From an uncultured Prevotella sp. (lineage in GTDB: Bacteria > Bacteroidota > Bacteroidia > Bacteroidales > Bacteroidaceae): 64,000 nucleotides of DNA. How positions within the stretch are numbered: the stretch's first letter is position 1; the number at the start of each line of letters is the position of its first letter. The DNA is taken from positions 11,453 through 75,452 of the forward strand of contig CALCVT010000140.1 in NCBI GenBank assembly GCA_937906495.1, read 5' to 3'. The position numbers and the translations under genes were made by a program. Of the stretch, positions 40,905 to 49,708 are shown piece by piece. A model generated the notes under the pieces. It was given only the letters and a program-made list of their open reading frames with translations. It was not told the origin of the DNA and did no database searches.

Positions 40905-40935
40905 CAAAGATACGATGGCTTTTAAGTGTTCTCAA
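40905..40935 (-). promoter_or_regulatory. Promoter of the small-RNA candidate
   Basis: Minus-strand TATCTTTG (40905-40912) with TTG (40933-40935) at 20-nt spacing. Confidence 0.55.
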
Positions 40936-41112
40936 TACCTATTTTGCGGTATTTGGGTGTTACATTGTTTGCACCGGATGCTGAATTTTACACACGGAAT
41001 ATGTAATAATATACACTTTCATGCTGAATTTCAGCGAGTTAATTTCACATACCTACTTGTATTGCCGATGCGGCAAACATTATAGCAGATTGTTGACATC
41101 GTACTGAATTTT

Positions 41113-41781
41113 TTATCGCAGTTTGTAGCCTAACGACACCAGTCCCGATATATTGCGAGCTCCGGCTCTGTTAAATTTGGCCAATCCAAAGTCTGCTTCA
41201 ATCCCCAAAGTCAAACCCGAGGGGAACTGATACCCAACCATTGCCTGCACACCGGCATCAAAGCGATGGGTACCTGGCTCGTTGAAGGTCTTTTTCTCAT
41301 AATAGAGTTTTTCGGCTCCGGGGCGCTCTGTGTCGCCTTTGGTCTTTTGTTTGCCGCTTATACCATATGCTACATAGGGGCCGGCCGTAAAAACGATATA
41401 GCGCGACTCACCGGTACGCAAATAGTAAGAAAATAGCAACGGCATTTGAATGTAATTTTGGGTAGCCGTACGGTTTTTTATACCAACAAGGGGTTCGCCG
41501 GTTTCTTCGTCAAAAAGTTGGTTACCGTTATCGTCGAAAACGAATACGGTTTGGTTCGGATCCTTCCAACCTTTGCCATACACTTCGATACCGGGCATAA
41601 ATGTCCAGTGCTGATCGAACTCCACTTCATAGCCAATGCCTGCTTTGAAGGCACCAATAGCTTGAGCATGTCCATAGTGCGAAGCTAAACCTCCGCCAAT
41701 TTTAAAATGGATGCTCTGTGCCTGAAGGGCTATAGCTAGAGTTAAAAAGCTAAATAGTACAGGTAGAAGTCTACGCATCAT
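41113..41781 (-). CDS. Porin-like outer-membrane beta-barrel protein
   Basis: A 222-residue protein with a signal peptide (MMRRLLPVLFSFLTLAIALQAQ) and a small beta-barrel pattern: IHFKIGGGLASHYG, FKAGIGYEVEF, NYIQMPLLFSYYL, GVQAMVGYQFPSGLTLGIEADFGL and a final LGYKLR. This fits the same broad Bacteroidetes barrel group as the gene at 29694, with little direct similarity. Function unknown. ATG 41781 starts the signal peptide. It follows the helicase gene by 181 bp. Confidence 0.85.
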   Translation of the reverse strand: MMRRLLPVLFSFLTLAIALQAQSIHFKIGGGLASHYGHAQAIGAFKAGIGYEVEFDQHWTFMPGIEVYGKGWKDPNQTVFVFDDNGNQLFDEETGEPLVGIKNRTATQNYIQMPLLFSYYLRTGESRYIVFTAGPYVAYGISGKQKTKGDTERPGAEKLYYEKKTFNEPGTHRFDAGVQAMVGYQFPSGLTLGIEADFGLAKFNRAGARNISGLVSLGYKLR

Positions 41782-41823
41782 TTGTTTGTTTACTTTGAAG
41801 GTTAAACGGTTTGCTGGCGTTAT

Positions 41824-41900
41824 GGCATTCGGGCAGCTCAACCTTTTTTCGGGTTCACCAACTGCTTCTGATGCAACTTACTGCTCAGAGGGCGAATGCC
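41824..41900 (-). terminator. Inverted repeat downstream of the helicase gene
   Basis: GGCATTCG (41824-41831) pairs with CGAATGCC (41893-41900) across a long loop, in the gap after the helicase stop. It is a possible transcript end; there is no clear T-tract. Confidence 0.35.
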
Positions 41901-41962
41901 GCGCTAACCATTTAAGTTACGCCTCGCACGCTGGCTTATGCTGCGTAACGGGGCGTATGCTC

Positions 41963-43822
41963 TTATTCTTCGAAAAACTGGCGCCAATCGTCCTTGCGGT
42001 GTTTACGTGGCACCTCGTATTCTTCGGCATTGCTTTTACGGCCTTTACGCCCCTTTTTCTCTGCTTTCCAACCGGCCTTCATTTGTTTGGGATTAGCCAC
42101 CTCGGCATAAGTGTGAGGTTTGCGCTCCTTGCGTGATTTAGGTTTGTCGGCCGGTGCATTAGGTGTTCCGTTATTGCGCTCGGCATGGTCTACTACTACT
42201 TTGCGCTCACCCACTTTGGCACGCTTCATTTTGCTCAGTACCAATGGTGCATCGGCATCGGGAACTTCGAAGAATGAACAATTAGTGGTCAGGTCTATGC
42301 GTCCTATCTCTATTTTTGAATCGCGTACATAGCGGTTTACTAAATTGATAATTTCGCGGGCATAAAAATTGTCGCGCTTACCTAAATTGATAAAAAGGCG
42401 GGTATATCCCTCTTCGGCCTTATGCGGTCCGTCTTCACGATGGCGACGGTCGCGACGCGTTTTACCATTATCATCCTTGGCTGAGCGGCTCTCGGTGGGC
42501 TGTTCAATGGCTGGTGCTCCCGCATAATAGCGCAGAAAATGGCCAAACTCTCGGCTCACAATGCGCTTGATAAGGTCTTCCTTGGTCAACCACTCGAGTT
42601 TGCGGAATATTTCGGGCAGGAAAGGAGCAATTTCGGTATCATCCACTTCGATGCGCTCCAATTCGTCCATCACCTTGTAAAGTTGCTTGGTGCATATTTC
42701 TTGCGGCTCGGGCAATACGCCTGCCTCGAACTTCTTTCCAATCACTTTTTCGATGATGCGCACCTTACCCTTTTCGCGCAAGTGAATAATGGAGATACTT
42801 GTGCCTCGTTTGCCGGCACGCCCTGTACGGCCCGAACGGTGCGTATAATTTTCAACGTCGTCGGGCAAACCGTAGTTAATTACGTGTGTCAAATCCTCCA
42901 CGTCGAGTCCGCGGGCAGCTACGTCGGTTGCTATGAGCAATTGGGTATGATGCTGTCTAAACTTTTGCATGGTCAAGTCGCGCTGGGCCTGCGAAAGGTC
43001 GCCATGCAAGGCTTCGGCATTATAGCCATCGCGAATAAGGAGGTCGGCCACCTCTTGTGTTTCAAGACGCGTACGACAAAAAATTATACCATATATGCGG
43101 GGAAAATAATCGACTACACGCTTGAGGGCAGCATACTTATCCTTTGCATGCACCAGGTAATATATATGGTTCACATTCTCTGCGCCTTCATTGCGCGAGC
43201 CCACTACAATTTCCTTATAGTCGTGCAAGTAGCTTTTGGCAATGCGTTCAATCTCTTTGCCCATCGTAGCCGAAAAGAGCAGGGTATTTCGCTCAGCCGG
43301 AACGCCAGCCAGAATTTCGTCGATGCTTTCAGTAAAGCCCATATTGAGCATCTCGTCAGCTTCGTCAAGCACTACATTTTCTACGGCATCGAGTTTCGCC
43401 ACACCACGGTGCATCAGGTCAATCAAACGGCCGGGAGTAGCAACAATAACCTGCGCGCCCTTGCGCAACGAACGAATTTGGCTGTCAATGCTCGAACCGC
43501 CATAAACTGCCAACACGTGCAGGTCGTCGATGTAACGGGAGTATTCTTTCAAATCGCCCGCAATTTGCAAACAGAGTTCGCGTGTGGGGCTTAATATCAC
43601 GGCTTGCGTACGTCTGTCGACCGGATTAACCTTTTGGAGAACGGGCAAACCGAATGCCGCCGTTTTGCCTGTACCTGTCTGCGCCAGGGCTATGACATCG
43701 TTACCCGTACCGAGCAGGTAGGGTATCACTTCTTCTTGTACAGGCATTGGGTGCTCATACCCCATCTCGCCAATGGCGCGGCGGATTGCCTCCGAAACGC
43801 CTAACTCTTCAAATGTTTTCAA
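41963..43822 (-). CDS. DEAD-box ATP-dependent RNA helicase (DeaD/CsdA-like)
   Basis: Unwinds RNA duplexes in ribosome assembly, mRNA decay or cold adaptation. The 619 residues show the Q motif (MPVQEEVIP), motif I AQTGTGKTAA, Ia PTRELC, DEAD in VLDEADEMLNMGF, SAT in LFSATMGKEI, and motif VI HRSGRTGRAGKRG. A DbpA-type RNA-binding domain lies at about 475-550. A basic tail ends in DDWRQFFEE. The family start MKTFEELG falls on a TTG codon at 43822; an in-frame TAG four codons upstream rules out a longer ATG start, so TTG initiation is likely. Confidence 0.95.
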   Translation of the reverse strand: MKTFEELGVSEAIRRAIGEMGYEHPMPVQEEVIPYLLGTGNDVIALAQTGTGKTAAFGLPVLQKVNPVDRRTQAVILSPTRELCLQIAGDLKEYSRYIDDLHVLAVYGGSSIDSQIRSLRKGAQVIVATPGRLIDLMHRGVAKLDAVENVVLDEADEMLNMGFTESIDEILAGVPAERNTLLFSATMGKEIERIAKSYLHDYKEIVVGSRNEGAENVNHIYYLVHAKDKYAALKRVVDYFPRIYGIIFCRTRLETQEVADLLIRDGYNAEALHGDLSQAQRDLTMQKFRQHHTQLLIATDVAARGLDVEDLTHVINYGLPDDVENYTHRSGRTGRAGKRGTSISIIHLREKGKVRIIEKVIGKKFEAGVLPEPQEICTKQLYKVMDELERIEVDDTEIAPFLPEIFRKLEWLTKEDLIKRIVSREFGHFLRYYAGAPAIEQPTESRSAKDDNGKTRRDRRHREDGPHKAEEGYTRLFINLGKRDNFYAREIINLVNRYVRDSKIEIGRIDLTTNCSFFEVPDADAPLVLSKMKRAKVGERKVVVDHAERNNGTPNAPADKPKSRKERKPHTYAEVANPKQMKAGWKAEKKGRKGRKSNAEEYEVPRKHRKDDWRQFFEE

Positions 43823-43866
43823 CTTAATAATCTATAGTTACAATGGAGCGACTTTACTCCAAATTG

Positions 43867-43874
43867 CAAAAGTA
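43867..43874 (-). promoter_or_regulatory. Promoter -7 element of the helicase gene
   Basis: Minus-strand TACTTTTG, 45 bp upstream of the TTG start. Confidence 0.6.
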
Positions 43875-44011
43875 CTATTTTTCGGGCAATTAAGCCGCAA
43901 GTTGCGCTGACATTCGTACAAAATGGTACAGACAGAGGCTAACATCGACGCTTTCTTTTTATAAAAGCAAACATTTTGTACACGGATAGAGTTCTTCCTT
44001 ACCCACTCTCT

Positions 44012-45109
44012 TTAGCCGTGCATACGCACCCGGTTACCGGGCATACGTACTATGGTATCGCTATCTTCCAAGTCAAAAAGCAGTTCGGTAAGTGCTGATA
44101 CCGAAATGCCCGTTTGCAACGACAGTTGGTCGATACTCAAATTATCGACCTTCTCAAGTGCATCGATTACGCGCTCCTGCTCCGGAGTAAACATCGGAAA
44201 GAGTGTTGGTTCCTTAGCTGCTCTGGCAGGAGCTGCCTCCCAACCTAACGTTCGCAACACATCCTCGGCCGAAAGCACCAGCGAAGCCCGATTGTCACGG
44301 ATTAAGCGGTTACACCCCTCGGAGTAAGCATCGGTCAAACGGCCCGGAACGGCCATCACCTCACGATTATAGCTCCCGGCTATGGTTGCCGTAATGAGTG
44401 CCCCACCCTTGCCCGCACTTTCTATGACGAGTGTGCCCGACGAAATGCCAGCCACAATTCGGTTACGGCGCACAAAATTTCCTTTGTCGGGCACTGTGCC
44501 TGTAAAATACTCTGTGAGCAGTCCACCATGGCAGGTCATTTCATCGGCTGTAGCCTGATGCATACGCGGATAAATACGGTCGTGGCCATGAGCCAGTACT
44601 GCCACTGTATCCAAGCCGTTGGCCAACGAGGCACGATGGGCATGAATATCCACGCCATAGGCTAACCCGCTCACTATAAGCAAATCGGGCAATAAGCGTC
44701 CCAGGTCGGCAAACAGCGATTCGCACAACTGTTTGCCATAATCAGTAATGTGTCGTGTTCCCACTACACTTAGCACGTGCCTTCTTCCCAATCTGCCTGT
44801 TCCTTTATAGAACAGATTGATAGGAGCATCGGGAATTTCGTCGGCCTTCAAGAGCATCGGATACGCATCGCTGCTGAACGGAATAATCTGCACCCGGTGT
44901 TCCTCGCAGAACTCGCGTTCTCGTAATGCCTGCTCACGCGCCTGCTTTAAACCGGGCTTATCGCGCAAGAGTTCCCCCCAGCGTTCGCACTCGGGTGCTT
45001 CGTCGCTCAAAGCAGCTTCGGCCGTTCCGTAATAGCGCAACAGCGACAACGCTTGCGCCTGGCTTAAACCGCGTAACCGGGAGAGTATCAACGAAGAAAG
45101 AATTTCCAT
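44012..45109 (-). CDS. dprA: DNA-processing protein DprA
   Basis: Cytoplasmic protein that binds incoming single-stranded DNA and loads RecA during natural transformation. The 365 residues have an N-terminal helix-hairpin-helix/SAM-like region, the Rossmann core with VVGTRHITDYGKQLCESL, SGLAYGVDIHAHRASL and GHDRIYPRMH, and a RNRIVAGISSGTLVIES segment. A C-terminal winged-helix domain lies at about 300-365. It is the last gene of the DUF2851-thioesterase-dprA operon, 46 bp after the thioesterase stop. Confidence 0.95.
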   Translation of the reverse strand: MEILSSLILSRLRGLSQAQALSLLRYYGTAEAALSDEAPECERWGELLRDKPGLKQAREQALREREFCEEHRVQIIPFSSDAYPMLLKADEIPDAPINLFYKGTGRLGRRHVLSVVGTRHITDYGKQLCESLFADLGRLLPDLLIVSGLAYGVDIHAHRASLANGLDTVAVLAHGHDRIYPRMHQATADEMTCHGGLLTEYFTGTVPDKGNFVRRNRIVAGISSGTLVIESAGKGGALITATIAGSYNREVMAVPGRLTDAYSEGCNRLIRDNRASLVLSAEDVLRTLGWEAAPARAAKEPTLFPMFTPEQERVIDALEKVDNLSIDQLSLQTGISVSALTELLFDLEDSDTIVRMPGNRVRMHG

Positions 45110-45155
45110 AAACTCATTTTTACAGGAGTGGTACTTTAATCAGAAATACAACTAA

Positions 45156-45548
45156 CTATTCTGCCACCAAAGGGTCGAGTTCGGCACAGGCTTGCAAACG
45201 GCCATTCACCAGGCAGACGGTTTCGACTGTCGACTTAAACACGAGTTTGAGGTCGGGCAAACGATAAATGTCCTGGTAAAACACATATTTAATCCCCTCC
45301 TTTTTCAAGGCCAATTTCGACACAAATTCGTCACCACTGCGCAGGGGATGCTTAAAGTTGAGTTGCATACGTGCTACTACGGCATCAATACCACGCGCAT
45401 GCAAGTCGGCAAAACTTATTCCGCGCGAACGCAAAAACTCGTGGCGGGTATGTTCTGTGTAATGCTGATAATTTGCATTGTTTACGATGCCTTGCAGGTC
45501 GCACTCGTAGTCGCGCACCTTAAAGTTGAGTATAAAGGTATATTCCAT
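45156..45548 (-). CDS. Hotdog-fold acyl-CoA thioesterase
   Basis: A 130-residue protein of the 4-hydroxybenzoyl-CoA thioesterase/YbgC group, which hydrolyses acyl-CoA thioesters. It has the family opening FKVRDYECDLQGIVNNANYQHY with the Asp active-site position, followed by the long helix ending in RHEFLRSRG. ATG 45548 is chosen because family similarity starts there; the upstream extension lies inside the DUF2851 gene. It begins 7 bp after that gene's stop. Substrate unknown. Confidence 0.9.
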   Translation of the reverse strand: MEYTFILNFKVRDYECDLQGIVNNANYQHYTEHTRHEFLRSRGISFADLHARGIDAVVARMQLNFKHPLRSGDEFVSKLALKKEGIKYVFYQDIYRLPDLKLVFKSTVETVCLVNGRLQACAELDPLVAE

Positions 45549-45555
45549 CTTGAAT

Positions 45556-46845
45556 TTATTTTCGTAGTCTGAGGTATTCGGCACCAAAGCGGCAGCGCAA
45601 ACAATCCTTGCGGTCGCAATAATTTTGACGCAGTTGAATAAGGGCCTGACTATCGGCTGCATGAGTTACACAAATGCCGGCACGTTCCCAGCACCGGGTA
45701 ATATAATTGCGCTCGGCCGGAAGCGACTCGAGCAGACTGAAGGCGCAATCGGCTAAATCTTCATCAAAGTGACTACGCGCATAGGCAAAGAACAACGGAG
45801 AGGCCGAATTGATTATAAGCAGGTTGAGCGAACCTGACTGCAACACCTTGTCGGAAGTTTGCGAGGTTTCCTCACCAAAACTGTAATGGTTGCGCCAATA
45901 AGGCGTTACGCCTACCTTGAAAAAATGATGCAATGATTTGACATCGCGCAACTCGAGCATTTGCGAAAAACCGGTACGACGCTGTGTATATAAGGCCGTA
46001 AGTTGTGACAAACGGGTGTGCGGAAAATTCTGCGGCCGCAGCCGGCCAAACTTCCACACATTTGCCGGTATAGGAGTCAGTCCAAATTTATGCTGAAGGA
46101 AACGATACTCTGCCTGCAAGCGCAAGTAGTAACTATCGCGCCGCGACTCAGGAACGAGGTCGTCGCAAAGCAGTCCGGCTTGCCCCATAAAAAAGGCTTC
46201 AACCTGGAAAGCATCGTCGCGATGCTTTCCTACCTCCGGCAGATTGATGCTCAGCGCCCACTGTTCAAAGGCTTGTGCATTGGTACCAAAGCCAAAATTA
46301 CGCGCCAAAGTAATAAAAAAAGTACGCTCCCAGTCTCCGCCCGTTCGTTCCAGGTAGCCTTGTATGCGGCGGGTCTTTGCTTCGAGTCGCTCAACGGTCA
46401 GGCGGCTCATCCAAGCGTTGCGGCTAAGTTCTGAAATACCGGGAATGATGCGATAACACGGAGGATAAGTTTCTTCGGCTATGAGTTCATCATAGTTGGC
46501 CAGCAATTGCTGCGGAACCTCCAGTTGCAATTGCGGCAGTTGCTTTCCGTCGCGGGTAAATGCGGTTGCATCGATTTCAGCAACTACATGCAGAATCACA
46601 TTGTTATAGGCTGCATCCTGCTCATGGCGATGCCTGAACCAGTCGGAAGCCCGTTCGTGTATTTCAACGTTGCCAGCCCAAAGCATCCCGCCAAGCTTCA
46701 ACTTCGCATTAAAGAAGTCGGGACCCGACTGGTTCAAATTGTGTACACCGGGGTCTATAACTTCTACCATTTCGCCCTGATCGGTTTGCAGTTTACCGCT
46801 ACTATAAAGGCGGTGCTGCCATACATAATGCAGAAGGTACTCCAT
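45556..46845 (-). CDS. DUF2851-family protein
   Basis: A 429-residue protein of a Bacteroidetes family of unknown function. Recognised by the opening EYLLHYVWQHRL and the block PGVHNLNQSGPDFFNAKLKLGGMLWAGNVEIHERASDW, which has the spacing of Asp, Glu and Lys/His residues seen in restriction-like nuclease folds; a nuclease role is a guess. Four Cys near the C-terminus (in NYCDRKDCLRCRFG and an earlier ICVTH) could bind metal. ATG 46845 matches the family start. First gene of the operon with a thioesterase and dprA, and divergent from mnmG. Confidence 0.85.
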   Translation of the reverse strand: MEYLLHYVWQHRLYSSGKLQTDQGEMVEVIDPGVHNLNQSGPDFFNAKLKLGGMLWAGNVEIHERASDWFRHRHEQDAAYNNVILHVVAEIDATAFTRDGKQLPQLQLEVPQQLLANYDELIAEETYPPCYRIIPGISELSRNAWMSRLTVERLEAKTRRIQGYLERTGGDWERTFFITLARNFGFGTNAQAFEQWALSINLPEVGKHRDDAFQVEAFFMGQAGLLCDDLVPESRRDSYYLRLQAEYRFLQHKFGLTPIPANVWKFGRLRPQNFPHTRLSQLTALYTQRRTGFSQMLELRDVKSLHHFFKVGVTPYWRNHYSFGEETSQTSDKVLQSGSLNLLIINSASPLFFAYARSHFDEDLADCAFSLLESLPAERNYITRCWERAGICVTHAADSQALIQLRQNYCDRKDCLRCRFGAEYLRLRK

Positions 46846-46960
46846 AAGTTGTTTGTACTTAAGGTTGAACATCGGAATAATGAGAGCGAACGCTTTATTG
46901 AGCACCTGAACATGCTGGTGTCCGCATAAGCCGCCTTTGACGCAACGGCCTTGAATTAAA

Positions 46961-46990
46961 CAAAGGTACGCCTTTTTTGAGTATCAGCAA
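46961..46990 (-). promoter_or_regulatory. Promoter of the DUF2851-dprA operon
   Basis: Minus-strand TACCTTTG (46961-46968) with TTG at 46988-46990 (19-nt spacing). Back to back with the mnmG promoter. Confidence 0.65.
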
Positions 46991-47021
46991 ATACCGCATC
47001 GCATTTATCAAGAAAAACTCG

Positions 47022-47029
47022 TACTTTTG
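47022..47029 (+). promoter_or_regulatory. Promoter -7 element of mnmG
   Basis: TACTTTTG, 21 bp before the mnmG start; the leader would be only about 15 nt. Confidence 0.6.
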
Positions 47030-47050
47030 CGGCTATAAACTCGAAAGAAG

Positions 47051-48928
47051 ATGCAAACTGTTTTTAACTACGACGTAATTGTTATCGGTGCTGGCCATGC
47101 CGGCTGCGAAGCCGCCGCCGCTGCAGCTAAGATGGGAGCTCAAACCTGTCTGGTCACAATGGATATGAACAAAATTGCCCAAATGAGCTGTAACCCGGCT
47201 ATCGGCGGCATTGCCAAGGGGCAAATTGTTCGCGAAATTGATGCACTTGGTGGACTGACCGGTGAGGTTACAGATGCTACTGCCATCCAGTTTAGAATGC
47301 TCAACCGCTCTAAAGGACCAGCCATGTGGAGCCCGCGTGCGCAATGCGACAGAGCCAAATTCATTACCGAATGGCGCAAACGCTTGGAGAATACCGACAA
47401 CTTACACATCTGGCAGGACGAAGCTGCCGAAATACTTACCGAAGGAAAGGTTGTAAAAGGTGTACGTACCATTTGGGGAGCCGAACTCCTTGCACGCACG
47501 GTAGTTGTAACAGCCGGTACATTCTTGCGCGGCCTCATGCACATCGGACGCAGACAAGTGCCTGGAGGCCGTTGTGCCGAACCTGCATCCAATTTTCTGA
47601 CAGCGTCGATCAACGCACTGGGCATTCGCTCCGACCGCATGAAAACGGGCACACCAGTCCGCATTGATAAGCGCTCCGTACATCTGGACGAAATGGAAGA
47701 ACAGCCGGGCGAAACCGACTTTCATCGATTCTCATTTGTGAGTCAGCAGCGCCCCCTGCCCCAACTTCCCTGCTGGATTTGCGAAACGAATGCCGAAGTG
47801 CACGAAATGCTGCGTTCGGGGCTTAACGACTCTCCGCTGTATAACGGACAGATTCAGAGCATCGGGCCGCGCTATTGCCCCAGTATCGAGACCAAGATAG
47901 TTACCTTTCCTGACCGCGACCACCATCCGCTCTTTTTGGAGCCTGAGGGCATCGACACCAACGAACTTTACCTGAACGGATTCTCATCGAGTTTACCGAT
48001 GGATGTGCAAATTGAAGCACTCAAGCGCATGCCTTGCTTTCGCGACGTTGTGGTTTACCGCCCGGGCTATGCCATTGAATACGACTTTTTCGATCCCACG
48101 CAGCTACACCACACGCTTGAGTCGAAACTGATAGACGGTCTTTACTTTGCCGGACAGGTCAATGGCACTACCGGATACGAAGAGGCAGCCGGACAAGGGC
48201 TTGTGGCAGGCATCAACGCTGCACTCAAATGCGCAGGCAGCAAACCATTCACACTACAACGCGACGAAGCCTACATAGGCGTGCTCATCGACGATTTAGT
48301 AACCAAGGGGGTTGACGAGCCCTACCGCATGTTTACCTCACGTGCCGAATATCGCATCCTGCTACGCCAGGACAATGCCGACATCCGCCTTACGCCTTAT
48401 GCCGAGCAGTTCGGCACGGCTTCGGCCGAACGCTTGCAGCACTTTCACGCCAAACAAAACAACATCAGGAGCATCATTGAATACTGCAAGCAATTTCCAA
48501 TCAAGGCAGCACGCATCAATCCTTTTCTCGAAAGCATAGGCACAACTCCCCTAAGCAGCGGCTGTAAACTTTTCGACCTTATCAACCGACCGCAGATTAC
48601 GCTCGACAAACTTACTGAGGAGATTGATAGTTTCAAAACATTTCTTTCGACCCTGCACTCCGACCGCGAAGAAACAATCGAGGCAGCCGAAATAGAAATG
48701 AAGTATCACGGATACATTGCCCGCGAACGGGCACTTGCCGACAAGATGCAACGGCTCGAAGACATCAAGATACGCGGACACTTCGACTATGAGCAACTTA
48801 CACAGCTAAGCACCGAAGCCCGCCAGAAACTGAAGGCTATCGACCCTGAAACATTGGCACAGGCAGGACGTATCCCGGGAGTTTCGCCAAGCGACATCAG
48901 TGTGCTGCTTGTACTACTGGGCAGATAA
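47051..48928 (+). CDS. mnmG: tRNA uridine-5-carboxymethylaminomethyl synthesis enzyme
   Basis: FAD-dependent subunit that with MnmE modifies U34 of certain tRNAs (formerly GidA). The 625 residues have the FAD-binding motif VIGAGHAGCEAAAAAAKMG, MSCNPAIGGIAKGQIVREIDALGG, the RAQCDR segment, and QVNGTTGYEEAAGQGLVAGINAA. The C-terminal helical MnmE-binding domain ends in SPSDISVLLVLLG. The gene is traditionally near oriC in many bacteria. It is divergent from the DUF2851 operon, with a parS site 124 bp after its stop. Confidence 0.98.
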   Translation: MQTVFNYDVIVIGAGHAGCEAAAAAAKMGAQTCLVTMDMNKIAQMSCNPAIGGIAKGQIVREIDALGGLTGEVTDATAIQFRMLNRSKGPAMWSPRAQCDRAKFITEWRKRLENTDNLHIWQDEAAEILTEGKVVKGVRTIWGAELLARTVVVTAGTFLRGLMHIGRRQVPGGRCAEPASNFLTASINALGIRSDRMKTGTPVRIDKRSVHLDEMEEQPGETDFHRFSFVSQQRPLPQLPCWICETNAEVHEMLRSGLNDSPLYNGQIQSIGPRYCPSIETKIVTFPDRDHHPLFLEPEGIDTNELYLNGFSSSLPMDVQIEALKRMPCFRDVVVYRPGYAIEYDFFDPTQLHHTLESKLIDGLYFAGQVNGTTGYEEAAGQGLVAGINAALKCAGSKPFTLQRDEAYIGVLIDDLVTKGVDEPYRMFTSRAEYRILLRQDNADIRLTPYAEQFGTASAERLQHFHAKQNNIRSIIEYCKQFPIKAARINPFLESIGTTPLSSGCKLFDLINRPQITLDKLTEEIDSFKTFLSTLHSDREETIEAAEIEMKYHGYIARERALADKMQRLEDIKIRGHFDYEQLTQLSTEARQKLKAIDPETLAQAGRIPGVSPSDISVLLVLLGR

Positions 48929-49024
48929 ACTGCCATGTAAAAAATTAGGCACTGTGTGTATAATCCCCTACATGGCTTGCTTAAAGTTTTACTCGAACTA
49001 CCTATCCCAGCACCACCACCCCCC

Positions 49025-49043
49025 CCGGAATCAAGTTTTCCGG
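49025..49043 (+). terminator. Hairpin after mnmG
   Basis: CCGGAA and TTCCGG arms with a short loop, preceded by a C-run. There is no T-tract, so its role as terminator is doubtful. Confidence 0.3.
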
Positions 49044-49051
49044 AGTGTTCA

Positions 49052-49067
49052 TGTTTCACGTGAAACA
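49052..49067. other. parS centromere site
   Basis: TGTTTCACGTGAAACA is a perfect 16-bp palindrome identical to the widely conserved chromosomal parS consensus bound by ParB. It lies between mnmG and apt, not inside a gene. ParB loaded here would organise the origin region and recruit SMC. No second copy was noticed in the window, and parA/parB are not encoded in it. Confidence 0.9.
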
Positions 49068-49101
49068 AACTACTATAATCCACCTATAAATCAAAGCATT
49101 C

Positions 49102-49638
49102 ATGAATACAAAACTGCTTTTAGAGAATTTGAGAAACGTCCCCGACTTTCCCAAGCCCGGCATCCACTTCAAGGATGTCAGCACCCTGTTTAAAAACCCC
49201 GAATGCATAGCCGAAATGCTCGAAGAACTGGTACGCCTTTATCAAGACAAAGGCATCACCAAAATTGTAGGCATCGAAAGCCGCGGCTTTGTAATGGGCG
49301 GCATGCTGGCAGCCCGCCTGGGAGCCGGCTTTGTAATGGCCCGTAAACCGGGCAAACTGCCGGCCGAAACCCGAAAGGCAACCTACCTTAAAGAATATGG
49401 CTACGACACCATCGAAATTCACACCGATGCAATTACCCCCGACGATGTAGTTCTCATTCACGACGACCTGCTGGCTACCGGAGGTTCGATGCAGGCAGCC
49501 TACGACCTGGTGCAGCACTTCAACCCCCAAAAAACGTACATCAACTTCTTGATTGAACTCCAAATGGAAGGGCTCGAAGGCCGGAAATTCCTGGGCAAGG
49601 ACCTCGACATTACAACCCTACTCACCATTAAAGAATAA
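49102..49638 (+). CDS. apt: Adenine phosphoribosyltransferase
   Basis: Purine salvage: converts adenine and PRPP to AMP. The 178 residues begin with the family segment VPDFPKPGIHFKDVSTLF, contain GIESRGFVMGGMLA and the PRPP-binding motif VVLIHDDLLATGGSM. Cytoplasmic. It is followed by a terminator before uvrC. Confidence 0.97.
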   Translation: MNTKLLLENLRNVPDFPKPGIHFKDVSTLFKNPECIAEMLEELVRLYQDKGITKIVGIESRGFVMGGMLAARLGAGFVMARKPGKLPAETRKATYLKEYGYDTIEIHTDAITPDDVVLIHDDLLATGGSMQAAYDLVQHFNPQKTYINFLIELQMEGLEGRKFLGKDLDITTLLTIKE

Positions 49639-49641
49639 CCG

Positions 49642-49667
49642 AACGCCCGGAGCTATCCGGGCGTTTT
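49642..49667 (+). terminator. Intrinsic terminator of apt
   Basis: Perfect 9-bp stem AACGCCCGG/CCGGGCGTT with a 6-nt loop and a short T-tract. Confidence 0.75.
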
Positions 49668-49708
49668 GGCTTATAACCTTTGGCCGTTTCAAAACCAACC
49701 TCCAACTT

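Larger units (their letters stand above)
40461..41112. other. AT-rich intergenic region with a promoter-terminator unit
   Basis: 652 bp without an open frame worth calling. It contains a complete promoter (40905-40935) facing a strong terminator (40817-40862), listed as a small-RNA candidate. A near-consensus element (CTATTTTG, minus strand, about 40650) may serve the 1090-residue protein gene. Confidence 0.5.

Noticed and set aside
42539..43594. 351-residue open frame opposite the DEAD-box helicase gene
   Set aside because: The helicase has all motifs; the antisense frame is a by-product of its codon pattern.
46906..49101. Replication origin next to mnmG
   Set aside because: The parS site and gene orientation are suggestive, but I found no cluster of DnaA boxes (TTATCCACA-like) in the intergenic regions, and dnaA is not in the window.
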